The translations under genes were made by a program, and so were the position numbers. Below are positions 11,530 to 20,897 of a stretch of 64,000 bases of DNA, piece by piece. The stretch is taken from the NCBI GenBank assembly GCA_964016885.1, contig OZ024743.1, positions 193,371,655 to 193,435,654 of the forward strand, in the 5' to 3' direction. The notes beneath the pieces were generated by a model that was not told where the DNA came from, did no database searches, and saw only the letters and a program-made list of their open reading frames with translations. This DNA comes from Eledone cirrhosa (Eukaryota; Mollusca; Cephalopoda; Octopoda; Eledonidae). The stretch's first letter is position 1. Each line of letters begins with the position of its first letter.

Positions 11530-12250
11530 GTGTGTGCGTTTTTTATTTGGGGGGAGTCCGTTTTTTATCTGGGTGCCCCGTTTTTTTTATGGGGGGGTCC
11601 GTTTTTTATTTGGGTGCCTCGTTTCTTTATGAAGGCGTCCTTTTTTTATTTGGTAGCCCCGTTTTTTATAGGGGGTGGTCCGTTTTTAATTTGGGTGCCC
11701 CCTTTATTCATTTGGGTGACCCGTTTTTTATTTGTGTGCCCCGTTTTTTTATTTGGGTGCCCCGTTTTTCTATGGAGCGTTATGTTTTTCATGGGGGGGA
11801 TCCCTTTTTTATTTGGGTGCCTTGTTTTTTTATTTGGGTGCCCCTTTTTTTATGGGGGGGGTCCGTTTTTTATTTGGGTGCCCCGTTTTTTATGGGGCGT
11901 CCGTCTTATATCTGGGTGCCCCTTTTTTATGGGGGGATCCGTTATTCATTTGGGTGCCCCGTTCTTTTATGGGGGGTCCGTTTTTTATTTGGGTGCCGCA
12001 TCTGTTTATGGGGGTCCGTTTTTTATATGGGTGCCCCTTTTTTTAATTGGGTGCCCCGTTAATTTATTTGGGTGCTCCGTTTTTTTATGGGGTGTGTGCG
12101 TTTTTTATTTGGGGGGAGTCCGTTTTTTATCTGGGTGCCCCGTTTTTTTTATGGGGGGGTCCGTTTTTTATTTGGGTGCCTCGTTTTTTTATGAAGGCGT
12201 CCTTTTTTTATTTGGTAGCCCCGTTTTTTATAGGGGGTGTTTCGTTTTTA
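11530..12250. repeat. Duplicated ~160-bp satellite segment, 562 bp apart
   Basis: The string TGTGTGCG, then ATTTGGGGGGAGTCCG and ATGAAGGCGTCC, occurs from 11531 and again from 12093 in the same order. Confidence 0.8.
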
Positions 12251-13559
12251 ATTTGGGTGCCCCGTATTTTTATTTGGGTGCCCCGTTTTTTTATGGGGGG
12301 GGGGTCCATTTTTTATAAGGATTGTCCGTTTTTTTATCTGGGTGCCCCGTTTTTTTTATTTTGGTGCCCCTTTTCTATTTGGGTGCCCCGTTTTTTTTTA
12401 TGTGGGGTCCGTCTTTTATTTGGGTTCCCCGTGTTTTTATGTGGGTGGGTCCGTTTTTTATTGGGGTTCCGTTTTTATTTGGGTGCCCCGTTTTTTTTAT
12501 TTGGGTGCTCCGTTTTTTTTATTTTGATGGTCCGTTTTTTATTTGGGTGCCCCGTTTTTTTTATGGGGTTACCGTTTTTTATTTGGGTGCCCCGTTTTTT
12601 TATTTGGGTGCCCTGTTTTTTTATGGGGGGGTCCGTTTTTTATGAGGATTGTCCGTTTTTATTTGGGTGCCCCGTTTTTTATGGAGGGGTCCGTTTTTTA
12701 TAAGGGTGCTCCGTTATTTTATTTGGTTACCCCGTTTTTTTATAGGGGGGGGGGGTCCGTTTTTTAATTTGGGCGTCCCGTTTTTTATTTGGGTGCCCCA
12801 TTTTTTTTATTCGGGTGCCCCGTTTTTTTATAGGGGCGTCCGTATTTTTATGGGCCGGTCCGTTTCTTATTTGAGTGCCCCGTTTTTTTATTTGGATGCC
12901 CCGTTTTTTGTTTGGTTGCCCCTTTTTTATTTGGGTGCTCCATTGTTTTATGGCGGGTCCGTCTTTTATTTGGGTTCCCCGTGTTTTTATGGGGGGGGGG
13001 GGGTCCGTTTTTTATGGGGGTTCCGTTTTTTATTTGGGTGCTCCGTTTTTTTATTTGGGTGCTCGGTTTTTTTATTTGGGTGCTTCGTTTTTTATTTGGG
13101 TGCACCGTTTCTTTATTTGGGTGTCCCGTTTTTTTTATTTGCGTGCCCCGTTTCTTTATTTGGGTGTCCCGTTTCCTATTTAGGTGCCCCGTTTTTTTAT
13201 TGGGGGGGGGTCCATTTTTTATTTGGGTGCCCCGTTTTTTATGGGGGGCCGTATTTTATTTGGGTACCCCGTTTTTTTATGGGGTTTCTGTTTCCTATTT
13301 GGGTGCCCCGTTTTTTTTATGGGGGGGGTCCGGTTTTTATTTGGGTGCCCCGTTTTTTATGGGGGGGGGGGGCCGTTTTTTATTTGGGTGACCCGCTTTT
13401 TATTTGGGTGCCCCGTTCTTTATTTGGGTGCCCCGTTTTTTTATGGCGGGTCCGTTTTTTATTTGCGTGCCCCCTTTATTCATTTGGGTGGCCCCTTTTT
13501 TATGGGGGCGGGTCCGTTTTTCATGGGGGTGTCCCGTTTGTTTATGGTGGTTCCGTTTT

Positions 13560-15820
13560 TTAATGGGGGGGGGGTCCGTTTTTTACATGGGTGCCCCGTT
13601 TTTTATTTGGGTGCCTTATTTTTTCTTCTAGGGGGGTCCGTTTTTTTATGGGGGGATCCCTTTTTTATTTGGGTGCCCTGTTTTTTTATTTGGGTGCCCC
13701 GTTTTTTTATTTAGGTGCCCCGTTTTTTATTTGGGTGCCCAATTTTTTTTATGGGGGGTCCGTTTATTATTTGTTTGCCCCGTTTTTTTTATGGGAGTCC
13801 GTTTTTTTAGGGGGGTCCGTTTCTTTATGGGGAGGTCCATTTTTTATTTGGGAGCCCCGTCTTTTTATTTGGGTGCCCCGTTTTATTATGGGGGAGGGTC
13901 CGTTTTTTTATGGAGGTCCGTTTTTTATTTCTGGGCCCCGTTTTTTATTTGGGTGCACCGTTTTTATATTTCGGTGCCCCGTTTTTTTATTTGGGTGCCC
14001 CGTTTTTTATGTGGGTGTCCGTTTTTATGGGGGGAGGGGTCCGTTCTTTATTCGGGTGCCCCGTATTTTTTATGGATGCCCCGTTTTTTATTTGGGTGCC
14101 CCGTTTTTTTATGTGGGGGGGGGGTCCGTTTTTCATTTGGGTGCCCCGTTTTTTAATGGGGGGTCCGTTTTTTATTAGGGTGCCGTGTTTTTTTATGGGC
14201 GGGTCCGTTTTTTATTTGGGTACCCCTTTTTTTAATTGGGTGCCCCGTTTTTTTTATTTGGGTGCCCCGTTTTTTTATGGGGAGTGCGATTTTTATTTGG
14301 GTGTCCCTTTTTTTTATGGGGATGTCCATTTTTTATTCGGGTGACCCGTTTTTTATTTGGGTGCACCGTTTTTTTATTTGGGTGCCCCGTTTTCTTATTT
14401 GGGTGCCCCGTTTTTTATGGGCGGGTCCGTTTCTTATTTGGGTGCCCGTTTTTTTATGGGGGGGGGGGTCGTTTTTTATTTGGGTGCCTCGTTTTTTACT
14501 TGGGTACCCCGTTTTTTTTTATGGGGGGTCCGTTTTTTATTTGGGTGCCCCGTTTTCTATTTGGGTGCCCCATTTTTTTATTTGGGTTCCCCGTTTTTTA
14601 ATGGGGGGTCCGATTTCTTATGGGTGCCCCGTTTTTTATTTGGGTGCCCCGTCTTTTTATGGGGGTTCGTTTTTTAATGGGGATGGGTCCGTTTTTTACA
14701 TGGGTGCCCCGTTTTTTATTTGGGTGCCTAGTTTTTCTTCTAGGGGGGTCCGTTTTTTTATGGGGGGATCCCTTTTTTATTTGGGTGCCCTGTTTTTTTA
14801 TTTGGGTGCCCCGTTTTTTTATTTGGGTGCCCCGTTTTTTATTTGGGTGCCCAATTTTTTTTATGGTGGGTCCGTTTATTATTTGTTTGCCCCGTTTTTT
14901 TTTATGGGGGTCCGTTTTTTTATGGGGGGTCCGTTTCTTTATGGGGAGGTCCATTTTTTATTTGGGAGCCCCGTCTTTTTATTTGGGTACCCCGTTTTAT
15001 TATGGGGAGGGTCCGTTTTTTTATGGAGGTCCGTTTTTTTATTTCTGGGCCCCGTTTTTTATTTGGGTGCACCGTTTTTATATTTGGGTGCCCCGTTTTT
15101 TTATTTGGGTGCCCCGTTTTTTTATGTGGGTGTCCGTTTTTATGGGGGGAGGGGTCCGTTCTTTATTCGGGTGCCCCGTATTTTTTATGGATGCCCCGTT
15201 TTTTTATTTGGGTGCCCCGTTTTTTTTATGCGGGGGTCCGTTTATTATTTGGGTGCCTCGTTTTTTATGTGGGGGTCCGTTTTTCATTTGGGTGCCCCGT
15301 TTTTTAATGGGGGGTCCGTTTTTTATTAGGGTGCCCCGTTTTTTTATGGGCGGGTCCGTTTTTTATTTGGGTACCCCTTTTTTTAATTGGGTGCCCCGTT
15401 TTTTTTATTTGAGTGCCCCGTTTTTTTTATGGGGAGTGCGATTTTTATTTGGGTGTCCCTTTTTTTATGGGGATGTCCATTTTTTATTCGGGTGACCCGT
15501 TTTTTATTTGGGTGCACCGTTTTTTTATTTGGGTGCCCCGTTTTCTTATTTGGGTGCCCCGTTTTTTATGGGCGGGTCCGTTTCTTATTTGGGTGCCCGT
15601 TTTTTTATGGGGGGGGGGTCGTTTTTTATTTGGGTGCCTCGTTTTTTACTTGGGTATCCCGTTTTCTTTATGGGGGGTCCGTTTTTTATTTGGGTGCCCC
15701 GTTTTCTATTTGGGTGCCCCATTTTTTTATTTGGGAGCCCCGTTTTTTAATGGGGGGTCCGATTTCTTATGGGTGCCCCGTTTTTTATTTGGGTGCCCCG
15801 TCTTTTTATGGGGGTTCGTT
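13560..15820. repeat. ~1.1-kb tandem duplication within the satellite
   Basis: The order of variant half-units from about 13560 to 14670 is repeated from about 14673 to 15820. ACATGGGTGCC occurs at 13585 and 14698 (offset 1113). CGATTTCTTATGGG occurs at 14611 and 15760 (offset 1149), so about 36 bases of length difference have accumulated. Rare shared variants include TTTATTATTTGTTTGCCCCG and TTATGGATGCCCCG. Confidence 0.88.
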
Positions 15821-16654
15821 TTTTTATTTGGGTGCCCCGCTCTTTTATTTGGGTGCCTTGTTTATTAATTGGGTGCCCCGTTTTTTATGGGGGGGATCCG
15901 TTTTTTATTTGGGTGCTCCCTTTTTTATGGGGGGTCCGTTTTTTTATTTGGGAGCCCCGTTTTTTTATGGGGGGGTCCGTTTTTCATTTAGGTGCCCCGT
16001 TTTTTATTTGGGTGCCCCGTTTTTTTATTTGGGTTCCCCATATTTTTATGAGGGGGGTCCGTTTTTTATTTGGGTGCCCCGTTTTTTTATTTGGGTGTCC
16101 GTTTTTTTATTTGGGTGTCCGTTTTTTTATTTGGGTGCCCCGTTTTCTTATGGGGGGTTCGTTTTTATTTGGGTGCCCACTATTTTGTGGGGGGTCCGTT
16201 TTTTATTTGGGTGCCCCCTTTTTTTATGAGGAGGGCGTTTTTTATTTGGGTGACCCGTTTTTTTATGGGGGGGTCCGTTTTTAATTTGGGTGCCCGTTTT
16301 TAATAGTGGGGGGATGTTGATTCTTTTTTTATTTGGGTGCCCGTTTTATAATGGGGGAGCGGTCCGTTTTTTATTTGCGTGACCGTTTTTTTATTTGGGT
16401 GACCCGTTCTTTATTTGGGTGCCCCGTTTTTTTTTTTGGGGGGGGGGGGGTCCGTTTTTTATTTGGGTGCCCCGTTTTTTATTTAGGTGCCCCGTTTTTT
16501 ATTTGGGTGCCCCGTTTTTTTTATGGCGGGTCCGTTTTTTATTTGGGTGCCCCGTTTTTTATGGGTGGGGTCCGTTTTTTATTTGGGTGCCCCGTTTTTT
16601 TATGGAGGGTACGTTTTTTATTTGGATGCCCCGTTTTTTTATGGGGGAGGTCCG

Positions 16655-16990
16655 TTTTTTTATAAAAAAACCGACCTCTCCCATAAAATATCGGGTAGAA
16701 AAATAAAAAAACGGGGCACCCAAATAAAAGAACCGATTCCCCCAAAATGAAAACGGACCTACAAATGAAAAATGGACCCCCGAAATAAAAAACGGATGAC
16801 CCCCCATAAAAACGGGGCACCCAAATAATAAACGGACCCCGCCATACAAAAACGGGGCACCCAATTAAAAAACGGACCTCCCATAAAAAAACGGGGCACC
16901 CAAATAAAGAACGCCCCCTCCCCTAAATAAACGGGGCACCCAAATAAAGAACGCCCCCCCCCATAAAAACGGAGCACCCAAATAAAAAAT
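16655..16990. repeat. Inverted block of the T/G satellite
   Basis: Here + reads the complement of the satellite, CGGGGCACCCAAATAAAAAA and ACGGACC-type units. The left junction is a T-run meeting an A-run at about 16660; the right junction is AAATAAAAAATGGATCCG near 16985. After this block the units switch to a variant with GGATCC and GGGCGGACCC. Confidence 0.92.
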
Positions 16991-18099
16991 GGATCCGTTT
17001 TTATTTGGGGGGGATCCATTTTTTATTTGGGCGGACCCGTTTTTCATTTGGGTGGATACGTTTTTTATTTGGGGGGATACATTTTTTTATTTAGGTGGGT
17101 CTGTTTTTTTATTTTTTGGCCCTTTTTTATTTTGGGGTGATCCGTTTTTTATTTGGGTGCATCCCTTTTTTATTTGTGAAGCGCACGCGTTTCTTATTTG
17201 GGGGTCCATTTTTTATTTGGGTGGACCCGTTTTTCATTTGGGGGATCCGTTTTTTATTTGGGGGATCCCTTTTTTATTTGGGTGGATCCGTTTTTTATTT
17301 GGGAGGGGGGGGGGGGCGGTACCTTTTTTATTTGGGTGCCCCGTTTTTTATTTGGGTTCCCGTTTTTTATTTGGGTGCCCCGTTTTTTTATGGGGGGGTC
17401 CGTTTTTTATTTGGGTGCCCCGTTTTTTATGGGGGGTCCTTTTTTTATTTGGGTGCCCCGTTTTCTTATGGGGGGTCCGTTTTTTATTTGGGTGCTCCCT
17501 TTTTTATGGGGGGGTCCGTTTTTTATTTGGGTGCTCCCTTTTTTATGGGGGGGTCCGTTTTTTTATTTGGGAGCCCGTTTTTTTATGGGGGGGTTCCGTT
17601 TTTCATTTAGGTGCCCCGTTTTTTATTTGGGTGCCTGGTTTTTTTATTTGGGTGTCCGTTTTTTTATTTGGGTGCCCCGTTTTCTTATGGGGGGGGGTTC
17701 GTTTTTATTTGGGTGCCCACTTTTTTTTATGAGGAGGGCGTTTTTTATTTGGGTGACCCGTTTTTTATGGGGGGTCCGTTTTTTATTTGTGTGACGCGAT
17801 TTTTTATGGAGGGGGGCGTCCGTTTTTATTTGGATGCCCCGTTTTATATGGAGGGGGGCGTTTTTTATTTGGGTGCCCCGTTTTATATGGAGGGGGCGTT
17901 TTTTTATTTGGGTGCCAGGTTTTTTTATTTGGGTGCCCCGTTTTTCTATTTGGGTTCCCCGTTTTTTATTTGGGGCCCCGTTTTTTATGTGGTTGCGTCC
18001 GTTATTTTATTTGGGTGCCCGTATTTTATGGGGGGTCCGTTTTTTTAATATATATATGCATGTATATATCTATATATATATATTTTTTTTTATTTTTAT

Positions 18100-18275
18100 C
18101 AAAAACGGACCACCTCCATAAAAAAACGGCCCTCCCCATAAAAAAACAGGCACCCAAATAAAGAAACGGGGCACCCAAATAAAAAAACGGGGCACCCAAA
18201 TAAAAAACGGGGCACCCAAATTAAAAAAACGGGGCACCCAAATAAAAAACGGACCCCCCGCCGCATAAAAAAGCG
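18100..18275. repeat. Second inverted block of the T/G satellite
   Basis: CGGGGCACCCAAATAAAAAA units on +, entered through an AT-rich interruption at 18048-18100 (TA-rich, containing ATGCATGTATATAT) and left at AAAAAAGCGGGTTTTTTATT near 18270, a perfect small inversion point. Confidence 0.92.
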
Positions 18276-18461
18276 GGTTTTTTATTTGGGTGCCCCGTTT
18301 TTTATTTGGGTACCCCGTTTTTTTATGGGGTGTCCCTTTTTTATTTGGGTGCCCCGTTTTTTTATGGGGGGGTCCCTTTTTTATTTGGGTGCCCCGTTTT
18401 TTTATGGGGGTCGCTTTTTAATTTGGGTGCCCCGTTTTTTTATTTGTCTGGTCCATGCAAA

Positions 18462-18618
18462 TGCGTCTATGGAATGCTCCGACACTCTCATCTTAATTTC
18501 AGGCCGTTCTATTTGAGAAGCTAGCTGGAAGAATCCTCGTCGCAAGCGATAGGGTACCATCATACATATGAACACATAAGACACACACACGTTATAACGG
18601 AGGGTTTCAGGGTGGGAC
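18462..18618 (+). mobile_element. MITE, half copy lacking its left terminal repeat
   Basis: The core, TCTATGGAATGCTCCGACAC to ACACACACAC, is followed by the right terminal repeat TATAACGGAGGGTTTCAGGG-TGGGAC. Comparison with 20617-20773, which has the left terminal repeat but no right one, indicates an ancestral element of about 180 bp with roughly 26-bp terminal inverted repeats. The satellite abuts where the left repeat should be. Confidence 0.75.
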
Positions 18619-18649
18619 TACATTGGTTCTTCGACTTACTGGCAGAATA

Positions 18650-18770
18650 CATTTTTTTTACTTCAATGGTGAGAAGAAAGGCGAAATAAAGTGTCTTGCT
18701 GAAGAACACAACGCACTGATGGTATTCGAACTCTCAACATTACAATCACGAGACACACACACATATGCAC
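18650..18770 (-). mobile_element. tRNA-derived SINE head, second family (fragment)
   Basis: On - it has the B-box-like GAGTTCGAATACC and the tail motif TTCAGCAAGACACTTTATTT shared with the copies near 54000 and 55700. Confidence 0.6.
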
Positions 18771-19068
18771 ACATACACAGATACAGTAACACACATATGC
18801 ACACACACACATAAGCAAACAAATACACACACATATATATATACACATAAACACTTATGCACACACACAGATACACACATAAACACACCACACATGCATA
18901 TGTAGCGAAATCTATCCACGCCTTGAACCTTGTGTGACACCTAAAAGTCAAATTCTAGGTCACCACCCTGTTGGTGTGAACAGGTTCATGCGGGGGCTAT
19001 CCCCTCAAGGTGGGAGACAGAAAGCGACAGATATATAAAGCTATATTTTCCCACCTTAGACACAGGGA
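18771..19068. other. (CA)n-rich spacer
   Basis: Imperfect CA and CACATA repeats at 18771-18900, then unique sequence. The Cys/Val-rich - strand frames are microsatellite artefacts. Confidence 0.5.
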
Positions 19069-19230
19069 GATCGGAGCACCACGATACAGACCATCTATGG
19101 GAAAGATTCACCACTACCTTCAGGCCCCAGAGGTCTACAGACATACAGAGCGATCGGAGCAGTACGCTATTACAAGCTATGTGAAAGATTCACCTCTATC
19201 TACAGGCCACAGTGGTCTACAGTCAACTAC
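19069..19230. repeat. Two-copy tandem repeat, 83-bp period
   Basis: GATCGGAGCA occurs at 19069 and 19152, and both units end in GTGGTCTACAG or AGGTCTACAG with GAAAGATTCACC in the middle. The units differ at about a quarter of positions. Confidence 0.7.
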
Positions 19231-19828
19231 AGACCATTATCTCTCTCTTGGCGCATTCTAAACCAGCCTCATGAACCAACAACAAAAATAACATTGTCAA
19301 CCTTTGCAACTCGTGGTAATATGTTTATTGTTCTTTTTGACTCAAGTGAAGTAAACCTTTATATATAAACTAAATCTTTATTCTTGTTATTAAATCTAAC
19401 AACTTTGTTATAACCATTCTAACAATTTCTTACTTATACCCTTCGTTAAACATATATATACGTGTCTCAGTGAGTCTATGTACTTATGCAATGGTAAAAA
19501 GAATATACACCTGTGAATTGAATCATTGGTACTGTAGTCAATTTTCCTTTCCCTATTTCCACATCTTCACATACATACACACAGCCACATATACAGATAA
19601 CCACACTATCGTCTATCTTTCTATCTACCTGCCAACCTACCTGTCTATCTACCTCTCTCTATCTCTCACACACACACACAAATATATCTATTCTAGAGAG
19701 TGTGTCCGTTAGATGAATAATTGCATTTCAAGAATTACGAAGAATTTGCAAGTTACTTCATCCGGGGAGGATTAATAATAGCTTCACTAACCTCAGAAGA
19801 CGATTTGTGTGTGGTATGTATGTGTGTT

Positions 19829-19857
<29 letters not shown>
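19231..19857. other. AT-rich spacer with CTAT and CA microsatellites
   Basis: CTAT/CTACC repeats at 19600-19665, (CA)n near 19668 and (TA)n at 19829-19858. No gene recognised. Confidence 0.4.
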
Positions 19858-19859
<2 letters not shown>

Positions 19860-20612
19860 TCGCGCATGCGCAGTATGGACCGGCCTTCGCGCATGCGCAG
19901 TACGGACCAGCCTTCGCGCATGCGCACTTCGGACCAGCCTTTGCGTATGCGCCTTTTGGACCACACTTCGCGCATGTGAAGTATGGACCAGCCTTCGTGC
20001 ATGCGCACTTTGGGCCAAACTTCGCGCATGTGCACTTCAGACCAGACTTCGCGCATGCGCACTTTGGACCAGACTTCGCTGCATGCGCAGTATGGACCAG
20101 ACTTCGTGCAAGCGCACTTCGGACCAGACTTCACGCATTTGCATGGATCAGACTTCACACATGCGCTCTTCGGATAGACTTTGCGCATGCGCACTTCGGA
20201 ACATACTTTATGCATGCGCACTTCGGATCAGACTTTGCGCATGCACACTTCGGACCAGACTTCGCGCATGTGCATGTCGGACCAGCCTTCGCATGCACAC
20301 TTCGGACCAGACTTCGCGCATACGAACTTCGGACAACACTTTGCGCATACGCACTTCGGACCAGACTTCATGCATGTGCACTTCGGACCAGACTTCTCGC
20401 ATGCGCAGTACGGACCAGCATTCGCGCATGTGCACTTCCAACCAAATTTCGCGCCTGCGCAGTACTGACCAACTTCGCGCATATGCACTTCTGACCAGAC
20501 TTCATGCATGCGCACTTCGGACCAAACTTCGCATGCGCACTTCGGACCAGACTTAACCCATGCGCTCTTCAGACCAGACTTCGCGCATGCGCACTAGGTA
20601 CCTGACTTCGTG
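19858..20612. repeat. 27-bp minisatellite carrying NRF1-like palindromes
   Basis: About 28 units with consensus TTCGCGCATGCGCACTTCGG-ACCAGAC. Many units contain GCGCATGCGC, the palindromic core of the NRF1 recognition site (YGCGCAYGCGCR). Others show it decayed, mostly by C to T or G to A at CpG (for example GTGCATGCGC and GCGCATGTGC). Since 27 is a multiple of three, the array is open in several frames (one of 257 codons with a 9-residue FAHAHFGPD period). I regard these as artefacts. Confidence 0.93.
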
Positions 20613-20616
20613 CATG

Positions 20617-20773
20617 TCCCACCCTGAAACCCTCCATTATACGTGTCTATGGAATGCTCAGACACTGTCATCTTAATTTCAGGCAGTTCCATTTGAGAAC
20701 CTAGCTGGAAGAATCCTCGTCGCAAGTGATAGGGTACCATCATACATATGAACACATAGACACACACACAAGT
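20617..20773 (+). mobile_element. MITE, half copy lacking its right terminal repeat
   Basis: Begins GTCCCACCCTGAAACCCTCC-ATTATA, the inverted complement of the end of the 18462-18618 copy, followed by the same core. It ends in a (CA)n run without the right terminal repeat. Confidence 0.75.
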
Positions 20774-20789
20774 TTCAAAGAGAATAGAA

Positions 20790-20862
20790 GGGATCAATAA
20801 AATAAGTACTAGATTTTAAAATATATGTACTGGAATTGAGGTCAAGAAAAATCCTTTAATCG
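20790..20862 (+). mobile_element. SINE remnant
   Basis: AATAAAATAAGTACTAG followed by TACTGGAATTGAGGTCAA resembles the central hairpin of the common SINE. Strongly decayed. Confidence 0.4.
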
Positions 20863-20897
20863 TGGTACCCCAGCATGGGCACAGTCTAACGTCTGAA

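Larger units (their letters stand above)
7108..18450. repeat. T/G-rich satellite built from two related ~20-bp half-units
   Basis: An 11.3-kb array whose + strand alternates two half-units: A, CCGTTTTTTATTTGGGTGCC, and B, CCGTTTTTTTATGGGGGGT. They share the CCGTTTTTTAT head. Mostly they alternate (about 40-bp dimer), but there are runs of A alone, for example 8820-9070. T and G homopolymers vary in length, and some half-units drop to ATATGGGTGCC or TTTTGGTGC. Neither half-unit contains TAA, TAG or TGA on + in any frame, which explains long open frames in all three frames. Several larger segments are duplicated in tandem (see 7979, 9490, 11530 and 13560). Two blocks are in the opposite orientation. 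Confidence 0.95.

Noticed and set aside
7108..18450. Telomeric or subtelomeric repeat, or a replication origin (TTTTTTATTT resembles a yeast ARS core)
   Set aside because: There is no TTAGGG-type repeat. The ARS consensus is yeast-specific, and any T-run satellite will resemble it.
7059..18516. Long open frames with FFIWVPRF / YLGAPFF repeats across the satellite, up to 379 codons, in all three + frames
   Set aside because: Both half-units lack stop codons in every + frame, and homopolymer length changes shift the frame constantly. No frame is favoured, there is no conserved start, and the composition is that of the DNA repeat. These are not proteins.
19721..20556. 257- and 249-codon frames with a 9-residue FAHAHFGPD-type period
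   Set aside because: The 27-bp repeat length is a multiple of three, which keeps several frames open on both strands at once. No frame preference or known domain.
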